DNA of 64,000 nucleotides, taken from NCBI GenBank assembly GCA_963696645.1, contig CAVOKY010000005.1, positions 1,860,001 through 1,924,000 on the forward strand. The letters run 5' to 3'. The stretch's first letter is position 1. Every line of letters starts with the position of its first letter. The position numbers and the translations under genes were made by a program. This DNA comes from JAMXLO01 sp963696645 (GTDB taxonomy: Bacteria; Pseudomonadota; Alphaproteobacteria; Acetobacterales; Acetobacteraceae). A model generated the notes under the pieces. The model made no database searches. It had not been told where the DNA came from and saw nothing but the letters and a program-made list of their open reading frames with translations. This document shows positions 37,683 to 46,698 of the stretch, piece by piece.

Positions 37683-38301
37683 CTAGGACGCTCCGGCGAC
37701 GACCCAGCATTTTTCGTGTTCCGCCTGGACGCGGGCACAGAACGCATTCGCTTCGTCCGTGCTCGCGAAACCGCCGGTCCGCAGGCGCCACAGCGAGCGC
37801 CCGTCCAGCTCGGCCTGCATCACGGCCGGGACCCGGCCATCGATCAACTGCGGCATCCGCTGTTCGAGATGCTGCCATTCGGTGCGTGCGGCCGTCGCGG
37901 AGCCGGCGGCGGTCAGTTGCACGTAAATGTGCCGCGGCCCTGGGGCGGCCGGTGGTGGAGACGCTGCCGCGGCCTGAGGCTGCGCCGGGGCCTGGGACTG
38001 TGCCGGGGGTGATATGGCCGCCGTGGGGTGGATTCTCGGCGACGCTGCGGCCAAGGCGGTTTGCTGAAGTGACCGTTGGGGGGGGGGCCGGCAGAGCGGC
38101 CTGCAGCTTTGCCGGGGACAGATCGGCCCAAATGTCACCGGGTTCCGGGGTCAGCGGGGCATCCGCGACCGACAGACCCATCACCCGCCGCATGTTCTCG
38201 CTGTCGTTGACCGGTCCGTCGGAGGGCGCGGCGACGAACGGTTCGCGATCCGCGCAGCTCAGGAGAGCAAGGCAAAGGGATGCCAGTGCGAGACGCCGCA
38301 T
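37683..38301 (-). pseudogene. SPOR-domain lipoprotein, frame broken at a G10 tract
   Basis: ATG 38301 with GGGAGG upstream; lipoprotein signal MRRLALASLCLALLSCADRE with lipobox LLSC. The first frame runs to a run of ten G on the plus strand (38078-38087; ten C in the gene) and then reads nonsense. The next frame carries the rest: a Pro/Ala/Gln linker and a C-terminal SPOR domain (RHIYVQLTAAGSATAARTEW, LWRLRTGGFASTDEANAFCA). SPOR domains bind denuded peptidoglycan at division sites. The break is either a homopolymer error or true slippage; both halves have coding character. Confidence 0.75.
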
Positions 38302-38489
38302 GACGAGCCTCCCCTCGGACAACCGCTAGGTGGGTCGACGCCCTCTTACGCGTCTGAGCGGTTGTGGCCGGATCTGTTACACCCCGACCACGTTAGTCCC
38401 GTTGGGAGGGATACTACCAGAGAAATCAAACGGCACCGCGCCGGCCCAGGAAGAAGGGGCGGTGGGCTGTGAACCAGCGCGCCGGGAAT

Positions 38490-39341
38490 TCAGGAGTTCG
38501 GGAACCTGCGGGCGGGGATTTTGGGGCGGCGGATGACGAATGCCAGTGCAGCCAAGCCCAGCAGTGCAAGACTGCTCGGCTCCGGAATAGGTGCAGGAGC
38601 CAAACCGTACACCAACCCCGTGGCCGCCGTCTGCGTCGCGATGAATGTTGCCGCGCCGGTCGCGGGATCGATCGAATAGATTGAACCAGGAGGGGAACCG
38701 TCTGTTGTATAGCCGGCATAGAGGCCGCCATGCTCGAAAACCAATCCATCAATGCCGCCAACCGGCAACAACGTGGAACCGATGGCGGTCGGAGCACCGG
38801 TGCTGGTGTTCAAACTGTAAATCTCGTTGTTGTCGCCGAAATAGAGCGCCGAGGATCCAGTCGACAACTGATAGGCAAGCCCGAGAACAAGACCAGTTGG
38901 GCCAACCAGCGTGGCTGCTCCGGTCAAGGGATTGACGGTGTAGAGGTTGAAGGAACCGTCGAGGGCGTAAATGGTTGTCAGCGTTGACCCCATGGCCAAA
39001 TACTCGCCGCCGCCCAGGCCAGTATTGCTGATCGTTGTAACGGCGCCCGTCACCGGATTTATCTGACCGAAGGCGGTGCCGGTAAACGTGCTGGTATACA
39101 GACTTGAACCAATCCGGCTGATGCCGGTGGGCACGAAGCCCAGCACGCTCGTCTGTTTGAATGCCCCAGTGGCAAGATCGACTGTGCCAAATTGGCTGAA
39201 TGGGGTGGCGACCTCGGTTGTGACTTCGTATGCGATCGGGTCCGCCTTGGCCACTTGCGGTGGCGTCAGCAGCAAAGCCATTCCGCAACCGAAAAGCGCA
39301 GATAGCTGTAGCCACGGCCGATTTGATTTCAACTGGAACAT
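38490..39341 (-). CDS. PEP-CTERM-anchored exported repeat protein
   Basis: 283 residues. N-terminal signal peptide (SALFGCGMALLLTPPQVAKA), a body of short beta repeats such as GTVDLATGAFKQTSVLGF, GQINPVTGAVTTISNTG, YTVNPLTGAATLVGPTG and YSIDPATGAATFIATQT (a probable propeller), and a C-terminal sorting signal PIPEPSSLALLGLAALAFVI followed by RR. The PEP motif, hydrophobic helix and basic end mark export by an exosortase, which must be encoded elsewhere. CGGAGA precedes the ATG. Confidence 0.9.
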   Translation of the reverse strand: MFQLKSNRPWLQLSALFGCGMALLLTPPQVAKADPIAYEVTTEVATPFSQFGTVDLATGAFKQTSVLGFVPTGISRIGSSLYTSTFTGTAFGQINPVTGAVTTISNTGLGGGEYLAMGSTLTTIYALDGSFNLYTVNPLTGAATLVGPTGLVLGLAYQLSTGSSALYFGDNNEIYSLNTSTGAPTAIGSTLLPVGGIDGLVFEHGGLYAGYTTDGSPPGSIYSIDPATGAATFIATQTAATGLVYGLAPAPIPEPSSLALLGLAALAFVIRRPKIPARRFPNS

Positions 39342-39902
39342 CCGTGCAGTCTCCGAGTGTGCGTATAGCGCTTCGCGATTTTAGACTGGTGCCGATGCCC
39401 CTGCTGGACGCCGGCAGTTATCATAGGCGCCGAATCATGCGCTGGGCAATGATCGTTTCTGCGCCGTTCCGCGGTGCGCTGCCGTGCCGTGGAGCGTAAG
39501 GGACCATGGCAACTGCCCTGGTCCTGCCTTGCCGGCGCCGATGCTGCTTCGAGTTGTGCATTTGTCTCGCCGGAGGGGCTCGGTGATAAGCCGCGTCGCG
39601 CCCGCCGGATGTGCGTGGTGACAATCATATATACGAATGTGCATGCCATATATACGAATGTGTATGATGATGACCGGACCGCTCCGCCGACCGATACCAG
39701 GCCCGGGAATGTCTGATGGGCCGGTCGCGCGTTGCGACCGCTGCGTGCGCGCGGCGCGACGGCATGATGGCGGAATGCGCTGCTCCGCTTCATGCTCGGT
39801 ATCGGCGCCCTTCCGGCATATGCCCGCGGGGCGCCGATATCGTTTGAAGCCGGGCTAGGACTGCTTCGCCGGTGCGCTCATCTTCATCGGCACCGCCAAA
39901 GC
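39342..39902. other. Intergenic region, 561 bases, AT-rich island with tandem repeat
   Basis: No credible gene; the frames open here have unusual composition. It holds the 21-bp tandem repeat at 39626-39667 and a GC-rich hairpin at 39801-39838 (ATCGGCGCCC / GGGCGCCGAT) near the end of the CHRD gene. Confidence 0.5.
39626..39667. repeat. Two tandem 21-bp AT-rich near-palindromes (operator-like)
   Basis: CATATATACGAATGTGCATGC (39626-39646) is followed directly by CATATATACGAATGTGTATGA. The units differ at two positions, and each reads nearly the same in reverse (CATA-A-A....T-T-TATG). It is one of the few AT-rich spots in the window, about 285 bases upstream of the PEP-CTERM gene start. Confidence 0.7.
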
Positions 39903-40331
39903 TTACCCGCCGGTCCGCTTCACCTGGCCGCGAATTTCGCCGGCTTTGTTCGCTGCGGTGTGAACGTTGACATACCACATGCCGGATTCGATCTGCTTGA
40001 TCTGGTCGTCGGTCAGCGTCGCACTGCCGGTGGCCGGGCTGGTCGGGTTGGTGCCGATCGGTATGAGGACGCCGGCATTCTTCCCGGGCGCCGCCGGACC
40101 ATGGAAGTGTGCCGCCGTCGCCGGCCCGGTCAGGCCGGAAAAGGTCAGCGTGTAGGTCAGGTTCTTGGTGCTGGTGTCCAGCGTGGCGAGCAGGTCGCCG
40201 GTACCTGTGCTTGCGGTAGGCGGTACCTCGGACTTGCCATCCAGGGTGGCCGAGAAGTTGACCTTGGCCGCCGAGGCAGCCGACAAAAGGCCGGCGGTGA
40301 AGACCGCGGCCAACAGTGACGTCCGGAACAT
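39903..40331 (-). CDS. Exported CHRD-domain protein
   Basis: 142 residues. Signal peptide MFRTSLLAAVFTAGLLSAASA, then a single CHRD domain: VNFSATLDGKSEVPPTASTG, LTYTLTFSGLTGPATAAHFH, VLIPIGTNPTSPATGSATLT, and WYVNVHTAANKAGEIRGQV. The GTG..HFHGPA and N-H..GEIRGQ motifs are the family hallmark. CHRD domains occur in chordin and in many bacterial exported proteins of unknown role. Strong ribosome site GAGGGGG. Confidence 0.92.
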   Translation of the reverse strand: MFRTSLLAAVFTAGLLSAASAAKVNFSATLDGKSEVPPTASTGTGDLLATLDTSTKNLTYTLTFSGLTGPATAAHFHGPAAPGKNAGVLIPIGTNPTSPATGSATLTDDQIKQIESGMWYVNVHTAANKAGEIRGQVKRTGG

Positions 40332-40525
40332 GCATCCCCCTCTTGTTGCGATCTTTTAGCTCTGTGTAGGCCTGCGCTTGCCATTTTGCTGAAAGACGCG
40401 CGCGGCGGCACAGTATTCCATTGGCTGGCGCAGGCAATGGCCCGGCGATCGGCTTGCCAATCGGACCACGTCACGCGGCCCCGCTGATCGTATGCGTTGC
40501 GGTGAACCCGCTGGAGATCGCAGCC

Positions 40526-41206
40526 ATGCCGCCACCGCTTGGTCCCGAGGTCGACCCGACGCCGCGTCCGCTGCCGGCACGCGTACCGCTCGCCGGCCGC
40601 AGTGTCATGCTGGAACCGCTGCACCCGCGTCATGCGGCGGAGCTTTGGCAGGCGGCACAGGGCGCGGACGAAAGCTGGGCCTACCTCGGTTATGGCCCGT
40701 TTGCGTCTGAAGTTGCGATGACCCGCTTCGTTGCGGATTTTGCCAGCACACATGATCCGATGGCGTGGGCGGTGCGCCCCAGCGCCACGGGCGTCGTCTC
40801 CGGCTGGCTGACGTTGTTGGACATGCAGCCGAAGCATGCCGCGATCGAGGTGGGCAGCATCTGGTTCTCGCCACGCATGCAGCGCACGACGGCCGCGACC
40901 GAGGCGATCTACCTGCTGCTGCGGCTGGCCGCGGACGAACTCGGCTATCGGCGGCTGGTATGGAAGTGCAACGTGCTCAATGCGCCGTCGAAGCGTGCGG
41001 CGGAACGGCTGGGGTTCAGCTACGAGGGGCGTCACCGGGCGCACATGGTGGTGAAGGGCCATCGGCGCGACAGCGACTGGTACAGCATCGTCGATGATGA
41101 ATGGCCACGCTGCCGCGACGCGTTCGAGGCGTGGCTGGACCCGGCGAATTTCGCCCCGGATGGTACGGCGAAGCGGGGATTGGCGGCGTTGCGGAGCAGC
41201 GATTGA
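40526..41206 (+). CDS. GNAT N-acetyltransferase (RimJ/RimL-like)
   Basis: 226 residues from ATG 40526 (GGAG eight bases upstream; a longer frame from 40421 lacks support). It shows RSVMLEPLHPRHAAELWQAA, WAYLGYGPF, GWLTLLDMQPKHAAIEVGSI, the acetyl-CoA segment TTAATEAIYLLLRLAADELG and NVLNAPSKRAAERLGFSYEG, with a long C-terminal extension (DWYSIVDDEWPRCRDAFEAW) typical of this subgroup. The substrate is unknown. Confidence 0.9.
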   Translation: MPPPLGPEVDPTPRPLPARVPLAGRSVMLEPLHPRHAAELWQAAQGADESWAYLGYGPFASEVAMTRFVADFASTHDPMAWAVRPSATGVVSGWLTLLDMQPKHAAIEVGSIWFSPRMQRTTAATEAIYLLLRLAADELGYRRLVWKCNVLNAPSKRAAERLGFSYEGRHRAHMVVKGHRRDSDWYSIVDDEWPRCRDAFEAWLDPANFAPDGTAKRGLAALRSSD

Positions 41207-41353
41207 CAGTGCGGCGGAGGCAGTCCGCGCTTCAGTGCCTTCGTGCAGTAGCCCTTGAGATATCGGGGGGTGTGTCGGTTGTTGTGCCGGAACTCGAACC
41301 CGGCCACGTGCAACGGCTTCCTCGTTTGCCTGATACGCCCCTACGCCGACGGG

Positions 41354-41385
41354 GATTGCTTCGTCGCTTCGCTCCTCGCAATGAC
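41354..41385. repeat. Dispersed repeat family 1, single arm
   Basis: GATTGCTTCGTCGCTTCGCT.. ending CTCGCAATGAC, the third site of the family (others at 10405-10496 and 28130-28161), again between two convergent genes. Confidence 0.85.
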
Positions 41386-41432
41386 AGGTGGCGGGCCGCG
41401 CGGTCCTTTAGGCGCGACCGACGTCGGAGAAA

Positions 41433-42353
41433 CTACACTACCAGGCGGATCTTCGCGCCATTGGCGGGTTCGCGCGGCAGGCCGGGGGTTTCGGTGAACG
41501 AACCCCACATGTCGCCGTTGTAGCCCTCCAGCGAGAACTGGCGCGGGCGGTAGGTGGCCTCCTGCTCGGGCATGATGTGCTTCACGCCGACGGAGTATTC
41601 ATAGACCATGCCGTCGGGGCCTTCGAAATACACCATCATCGCGGTGGAGATCGGATGGCGGCCCGGGCCGTAGATGATCTTCACGCCGCGCTGCTTCAGC
41701 CAGTAGTAGGACTGCATCACGTCGTCGATGTCTTCGACCTGATGGTTGATGTGCTGGATGCCCGGGCGCGACGACGGCATCAGCACGATGGAATGGTGCA
41801 CGGTGCCGATGCGCAGGAAGGTCGCCTCGCCGAGCCAGTCGGAGATGCGGGCATTGATCAGGCGGGTCCAGAATTCAGTGTCGCGTTTGGTGTCGGTGCT
41901 GAACAGTGCGACGTGGGAGAAATTGGTGATGCCGACCTGGCGGCCGGGGAAGTACTTGCCGCCGCTGTTGTAGGGACGCGCGAGGATTTCGATCTTGTTG
42001 CCGCTTGGGTCGGAGGAGGCGATGAAGGCGCGGGTGCGCCGGCTGTCGCATTCGGCACGGGTGCCGACGTGGACGGGGCGGCCGGCCTGTTCCAGGGCAG
42101 CACCGACGGCGTCGAGGTCATCGGGGTCGATGAGTTCCAGGCCGATGGTCTGATCGGCGGGGTCACCCTCGAAATACACAAGTGTATGGTCGCGGGTATC
42201 GCCGCGGATTTCCGCCTTGTCACTGCGGAAGTAAGCCGCGTTGCCTTCGCGTGCGACCAGTTGCAGGCCGACGATGTCGGTGGCGAAGCGGATCGAGGAG
42301 TCCAGGTCCTGCGTGCCAAGGCGCGCGTAACGGATGTCGTGCAGGTTGATCAT
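41433..42353 (-). CDS. Extradiol-type ring-cleavage dioxygenase / VOC family protein
   Basis: 306 residues with two vicinal-oxygen-chelate modules. N-terminal module: IRYARLGTQDLDSSIRFATD, VGLQLVAREGNAAYFR. C-terminal module with the iron ligands: first His in ITNFSHVALFS, second His in PGIQHINHQVEDID, Glu in DGMVYEYSVGVK. Type I extradiol enzymes cleave catechol-like rings with Fe(II). The conserved ligands suggest activity, but the substrate is unknown. Divergent from the amidase operon across about 196 bases, so they may share regulation and pathway. Confidence 0.88.
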   Translation of the reverse strand: MINLHDIRYARLGTQDLDSSIRFATDIVGLQLVAREGNAAYFRSDKAEIRGDTRDHTLVYFEGDPADQTIGLELIDPDDLDAVGAALEQAGRPVHVGTRAECDSRRTRAFIASSDPSGNKIEILARPYNSGGKYFPGRQVGITNFSHVALFSTDTKRDTEFWTRLINARISDWLGEATFLRIGTVHHSIVLMPSSRPGIQHINHQVEDIDDVMQSYYWLKQRGVKIIYGPGRHPISTAMMVYFEGPDGMVYEYSVGVKHIMPEQEATYRPRQFSLEGYNGDMWGSFTETPGLPREPANGAKIRLVV

Positions 42354-42505
42354 GGCGGGGCTCCTTCGGATTTGGCGGTCAAGGTTCGCTTGATGGGTCC
42401 AGTGTTAGGCAGGGAAGGTAGTCCCAACAGCGCAGGGGTGCCAGTCTGGGCGGTCGGTGGATCGTGTTTGCTCGTGCGCCTGGACAACAGTTGGACGATC
42501 ATGCT

Positions 42506-42520
42506 GCACTGCAGCAGTGC
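42506..42520. promoter_or_regulatory. Palindrome in the divergent promoter of the amidase operon
   Basis: GCACTG-CAG-CAGTGC, perfect 6-bp arms, 30 bases upstream of the first operon gene and 150 bases from the divergent dioxygenase start. Possible regulator site; no regulator gene is adjacent. Confidence 0.35.
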
Positions 42521-42549
42521 GTGGGGATAGCAGCAAGAGGAGAGGGAGC

Positions 42550-42747
42550 ATGCAGCCTGAACCCGAAGATGATGCGGTCGAATTGCTGATCGCCCGCGCG
42601 GGTCTTTCCCCCACGCCAGAGCAGATGGCCGGTCTGAAGATTGCGTATCGCCATGTCGCGGCGATGGCGGCCAGTGTGCGCAAGCCGCGCGGCCGGATGG
42701 CCGAGCCTGCGCTGACCTACGGCTTTGCCGAGGAGGACCTGACATGA
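42550..42747 (+). CDS. AtzG-like small amidase partner (DUF4089)
   Basis: 65 residues from ATG 42550 with AGAGGGAG upstream. VELLIARAGLSPTPEQMAGL, followed by a helical middle and LTYGFAEEDLT at the C-terminus, resembles AtzG, the small protein that stabilises the AtzE amidase (1-carboxybiuret hydrolase), itself related to GatC of the GatCAB complex. Its stop overlaps the amidase start by four bases (ATGA), as expected for a subunit pair. Confidence 0.75.
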   Translation: MQPEPEDDAVELLIARAGLSPTPEQMAGLKIAYRHVAAMAASVRKPRGRMAEPALTYGFAEEDLT

Positions 42748-44150
42748 GCAGCATCCCTACCATCGCTGAGGCAGCAAACCTCATCGCCGCGAAGCAGCTT
42801 TCGCCGGTGGAGCTGACGCGCGCCTGTCTGGATCGCATTGGCGAACTGGATGGCGAACTGCATAGTTTCGTGTTGCTGACGGAAGAACGCGCGATCGCCG
42901 ATGCGCGCGCGGCCGAGGCTGCGATCATGGCGAACGGCCCATGCGGTCCATTGCACGGCATTCCGATTGGCTTGAAGGACATTGTCGATACCAAGGGGAT
43001 CCGCACGACGTGCCACTCGAAGATACTGTGCGACAATGTTCCCGACGCCGATGCGACCTGTGCGGTGAAGCTGGCCGAGGCCGGCACGGTGCTGATGGGC
43101 AAGACGGCGACGCATGAATTTGCCGATGGCGGTCCGTCGTTCGATCTGCCGTGGCCGCCGGCGCGCAATCCGTGGAACACCGGGCATTTCACCGCGGGCT
43201 CGAGCAGCGGTACCGGTGCCGGCGTGGCTGCCGGCTTCTTCCTCGGAGGTATCGGCACCGATACCGGCGGGTCGATCCGCGGGCCTGCTGCGCTGTGCGG
43301 CATCGCCGGCATCAAGCCGACTTATGGCGTGGTCAGCCGCGCCGGCGTGGCCCCCGCCGCGTTCACACTCGACCATATCGGGCCAATGGGGTGGACCGCG
43401 GAAGACTGCGCGCTGATGTTGCAGGCGTTGGCCGGTCACGATCCGCGCGATCCGGCCAGCGCGTCGCGGTCGATCCCGGATTACACCGCGCAACTCGGCG
43501 CCGGCATCAAGGGCATGCGCATCGGCGTGATCCACCACTTCCACGAGGTTGATCACAGGGTCAGTGACGGCACGCAGCGCGGCATCGATGCGGCGATCGC
43601 CACGTTCCGGTCACTGGGCGCCGAGATCAGCGAAGTGACCCTGTCGCCGCTGCGGGATTGGCATGCGTGCGGCACGCTGATCTCGCTGACCGAGCGTGCT
43701 TCCGCGTATGACGAATGGGCGCGCACGCGGCTCGGCGATTTCAGCGCGCGCGTGCAGCAGCGGCTGATGCTGGGTGCGCTGGTGTCCGGCGTGGACTACG
43801 TGCAGGCGGTGCGGCGACGGCGTGAGCTGCGCGCGGAATTGCAGGCGGCGATGGCGGGGCTGGACGTGGTGCTGACCGCATCGCAGCCGCAGGAGGCGCC
43901 GAAGATCGATGCGGTGCCGGAGTGGGATGTCGGGCAGATGCCCAGCTTCACCATGCCGTTCAACGTGTCGGGTTATCCGGCGATGTCGATCTGCTCGGGG
44001 TTCGGCGAGGGCGATCTGCCGGTGGCGATCCAGCTCGTCGGCAAACCGTTCCAGGAACCGACGCTGTTCCGCGTCGCCGATGCATTCGAGAAGGCGACGT
44101 CATTCCGCGCGCGGCGTCCGGCGTTGACCGCCGCGCTGGTTGCTGCCTGA
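42744..44150 (+). CDS. Amidase signature family hydrolase (AtzE/GatA-like)
   Basis: 468 residues. The Ser-cisSer-Lys triad is visible: Lys in GIPIGLKDIVDTKG, cis-Ser in TAGSSSGTGAGVAAG, nucleophilic Ser in GTDTGGSIRGPAALCG. It hydrolyses a linear or carbamoyl-type amide to acid and ammonia in the cytoplasm. The preceding AtzG-like gene overlaps it and suggests an AtzE-type complex, but the substrate need not be carboxybiuret. The formamidase and a second amidase follow. Confidence 0.92.
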   Translation: MSSIPTIAEAANLIAAKQLSPVELTRACLDRIGELDGELHSFVLLTEERAIADARAAEAAIMANGPCGPLHGIPIGLKDIVDTKGIRTTCHSKILCDNVPDADATCAVKLAEAGTVLMGKTATHEFADGGPSFDLPWPPARNPWNTGHFTAGSSSGTGAGVAAGFFLGGIGTDTGGSIRGPAALCGIAGIKPTYGVVSRAGVAPAAFTLDHIGPMGWTAEDCALMLQALAGHDPRDPASASRSIPDYTAQLGAGIKGMRIGVIHHFHEVDHRVSDGTQRGIDAAIATFRSLGAEISEVTLSPLRDWHACGTLISLTERASAYDEWARTRLGDFSARVQQRLMLGALVSGVDYVQAVRRRRELRAELQAAMAGLDVVLTASQPQEAPKIDAVPEWDVGQMPSFTMPFNVSGYPAMSICSGFGEGDLPVAIQLVGKPFQEPTLFRVADAFEKATSFRARRPALTAALVAA

Positions 44151-44167
44151 AGGAAGGAAAAACCGCC

Positions 44168-45124
44168 ATGACCCAGCATGAACTTCGCGCCTCGCCGCAG
44201 ACCGTCCGCATCGGCGTGTTCGACGCGACATTCCCGCCAGTCATGACCATCGAATCCGGAGATCGCGTGGTGGTGCAATGCGTCTCCGGCCGCGAGGAGG
44301 TGATGCCGCCGGCGAGCGCCGGTTTCGCCGTGCCGCCGGAATTGTCCGCCATTATCGCCGCCAATCCGGGATCGCGCGCCGGCCATATCGTTACTGGCCC
44401 GATCGCGGTAGCCGGCGCCGAACCCGGCGACATGCTGGAGATCCGCATCGAGAAGATCGAGCCAGGCGCCGACTGGGGCTACAACATGATCCGTCCGCTC
44501 GCCGGCACCTTGCCGGAGGATTTTCATGAGACGGTGATCAGTCACATCCCGGTGGATCGCGCGCGGGGCGTATGCTCGCTGCCGTGGGGGACGGAACTGA
44601 CTCTGGCACCATTCTTCGGCGTAATGGGCGTCGCACCACCACCGGCGTTCGGCACCATCGCGTCGAAGGAACCGCGCGTTCACGGCGGCAACATGGACAA
44701 CAAGGAACTGACGGCCGGCAGCACGCTGTATCTACCGGTGTGGGTGCCCGGCGCGAATTTCTCGGTGGGCGATGGACATGGGTTGCAGGGTGATGGCGAG
44801 GTCTGTGTCACCGCGCTGGAAATGTGCCTGACCGGCACGTTCACTTTCGTGCTGCACAAGGGCGGCGGGCCGACGCGCCCACTGCTGCGACAGCCAAAGG
44901 CGGAGACGCCGACCTACTTCATCAGCATGGGGCTGAACGAGGATCTCGACCAGGCGATGAAGCAGGCACTGCGCGAGATGATCAGTTTCATCTGCTCGCG
45001 CAGCAATCTGTCGCGCGAGCAGGCGTATCAGTTCTGCTCGCTGGCGGTGGATTTTCACGTCACCCAGACGGTGAACGGTGAGAAGGGCATCCACGGGATG
45101 CTGAAGAAGGGGCTGCTGTTCTGA
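44168..45124 (+). CDS. Acetamidase/formamidase (FmdA/AmdA family)
   Basis: 318 residues from ATG 44168, ribosome site AAGGAAGG. Family motifs: RVVVQCVSGREEVMPPASAG, HIVTGPIAVAGAEPGDMLEI, EPRVHGGNMDNKELTAGSTL, NFSVGDGHGLQGDGEVCVTA. These metal-dependent enzymes hydrolyse formamide or acetamide to the acid and ammonia. Its stop and the next amidase ATG overlap by one base. It could release ammonia from the small amide produced by the upstream amidase. Confidence 0.93.
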   Translation: MTQHELRASPQTVRIGVFDATFPPVMTIESGDRVVVQCVSGREEVMPPASAGFAVPPELSAIIAANPGSRAGHIVTGPIAVAGAEPGDMLEIRIEKIEPGADWGYNMIRPLAGTLPEDFHETVISHIPVDRARGVCSLPWGTELTLAPFFGVMGVAPPPAFGTIASKEPRVHGGNMDNKELTAGSTLYLPVWVPGANFSVGDGHGLQGDGEVCVTALEMCLTGTFTFVLHKGGGPTRPLLRQPKAETPTYFISMGLNEDLDQAMKQALREMISFICSRSNLSREQAYQFCSLAVDFHVTQTVNGEKGIHGMLKKGLLF

Positions 45125-46464
45125 TGGACGCTGTCAGCAGCAGCGTTGCCACCGAACCCTGCCAGTTCACCGCTGCTGAAGCCGCTGCACTGATCCGTGC
45201 GAAGCGGCTGTCATGCGAGGAACTGGTACGCTCCTGCCTCGCCCGGATCGCCGCGCGCGATGCCGATGTGCGAGCCTGGCTGTGGCTCGATCCGGATCAT
45301 GTGATTCGCCGTGCACGCGAACTCGATAAACTGGCGCCGAAGGGTCCGCTGCATGGGCTGCCGTTCGGCGTGAAGGACATCATCGACACCGCGGAGTATC
45401 CCACCACGCAGAACTCGCCAATCTACGACGGGCTGCGCGTTGGCCGCGACGCCGCCTGCGTCGCCATCGCACGTGGCGCCGGCGCGCTGGTACTGGGCAA
45501 GACAGACACCGTCGAGTTTGCATCCGGCGGCCGCAAGGCACTGACGCGCAATCCGTACAACTTCGCGCATACGCCAGGCGGTTCGTCGTCCGGTTCGGGC
45601 GCGGCGGTCGGGGATTTCCAGGTGCCTCTGGCGTTCGGCACGCAGACCGGCGGCTCGCACATCAGGCCGGCGTCGTTCAATGGTATATACGGAATCAAGC
45701 CGACCTGGAATCTGCTGAGTCGCGAAGGCGTGCGGATGTCGTCGATCACGCTGGATACTGTCGGCTGGTACGGACGATCGGTGGACGACCTGATTCTTGT
45801 CGGTGCCGCCTACCGGCTTGCCGAAGACACAGTGCCGATTGCGGTGAAGGGTCTGCGCGTCGGCCTGTGCCGCAGTCCGGCCTGGCACGCGATCGAACCC
45901 GCCGGAGCGACGGCGCTCGAAACGGCCGCGAAGCGACTTGCCGATGCCGGCGCCATCGTCGAGGAGCTGGTTCTGCCGGAGCCGTTCAACCGGTTGCTCG
46001 ATGCGCAGGACACGATCGTGCGCAGCGAAGGTGGCGTGTCGTTCCTGCCCGAATACGTCAACGCCAACGCGCTCCTGGCGCCCGATCTGAAGGCGAAGGT
46101 GGAGAATCCCACCGGCATCACGCGCGAAGCGCTGCTTGCGGCCTACGCGCTGGCGGATTCATGCCGGCCGGTGTTCGACGCGATGTTCGGCTCGGGCCTG
46201 GATGTCGTGCTCACACCGAGCGCGCCGGGCGAAGCACCGGAAGGGCTCCACACCACGGGCAATGCGATCTTCAATCGCATGTGGACGCTGCTGCATGTTC
46301 CGTGCGTCGGCGTTCCGACGTGCCGCGGGCCGAACAACCTGCCCGTCGGCGTCACGCTGGTCGGGCCACGCCTGACCGATGCGCGGCTGCTGGCGATTGC
46401 CAGGGCCGTGGCGCCGGTGATCGATACCGATCCGCAGGCTGGGTTGCGCGAGTTGTGGGGCTGA
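45124..46464 (+). CDS. Amidase signature family hydrolase (second copy)
   Basis: 446 residues. Triad: Lys in GLPFGVKDIIDTAEYP, cis-Ser in TPGGSSSGSGAAVGDF, Ser in FGTQTGGSHIRPASFNG. It differs clearly from the first amidase (TQTGGSHIRP rather than TDTGGSIRGP), so probably has another substrate. Last gene of the small-partner/amidase/formamidase/amidase operon. A repeat of C/G-rich blocks follows. Confidence 0.92.
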   Translation: MDAVSSSVATEPCQFTAAEAAALIRAKRLSCEELVRSCLARIAARDADVRAWLWLDPDHVIRRARELDKLAPKGPLHGLPFGVKDIIDTAEYPTTQNSPIYDGLRVGRDAACVAIARGAGALVLGKTDTVEFASGGRKALTRNPYNFAHTPGGSSSGSGAAVGDFQVPLAFGTQTGGSHIRPASFNGIYGIKPTWNLLSREGVRMSSITLDTVGWYGRSVDDLILVGAAYRLAEDTVPIAVKGLRVGLCRSPAWHAIEPAGATALETAAKRLADAGAIVEELVLPEPFNRLLDAQDTIVRSEGGVSFLPEYVNANALLAPDLKAKVENPTGITREALLAAYALADSCRPVFDAMFGSGLDVVLTPSAPGEAPEGLHTTGNAIFNRMWTLLHVPCVGVPTCRGPNNLPVGVTLVGPRLTDARLLAIARAVAPVIDTDPQAGLRELWG

Positions 46465-46472
46465 AGAGAGAA

Positions 46473-46511
46473 CCCCTCCCCCCTACCCCCTCCCGCAAGG
46501 GGAGGGGGAGG
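46473..46511. repeat. Dispersed repeat family 3, CCCTCCCC..GGGGAGGGG
   Basis: CCCCTCCCCCCTACCCCCTC, then CCGCAAGGGGAGGGGGAGG. The same element occurs as an inverted pair at 53971-54066. It could form a hairpin after the amidase operon. Confidence 0.75.
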
Positions 46512-46698
46512 CTGAACCTCGCGTGGAGGCGGAGCGTCTGAGGTCGGATCTGATGACGCTCGGCACGCGCATCACGAGCTGGAGTATTGCTCGCCGGAAC
46601 ACGTGGCGGCTGGCGCCAGTATGCTGCTGGCGTCGGTGCTGCGCCGCGCCAACCGCCAGGTCACCTGACACGGACCCGAGGGCGTGGCCAATAAAAGC

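Noticed and set aside
39329..39793. 154-codon leftward frame upstream of the PEP-CTERM gene
   Set aside because: Composition unlike a protein of this genome and it crosses the tandem operator-like repeat; considered intergenic.
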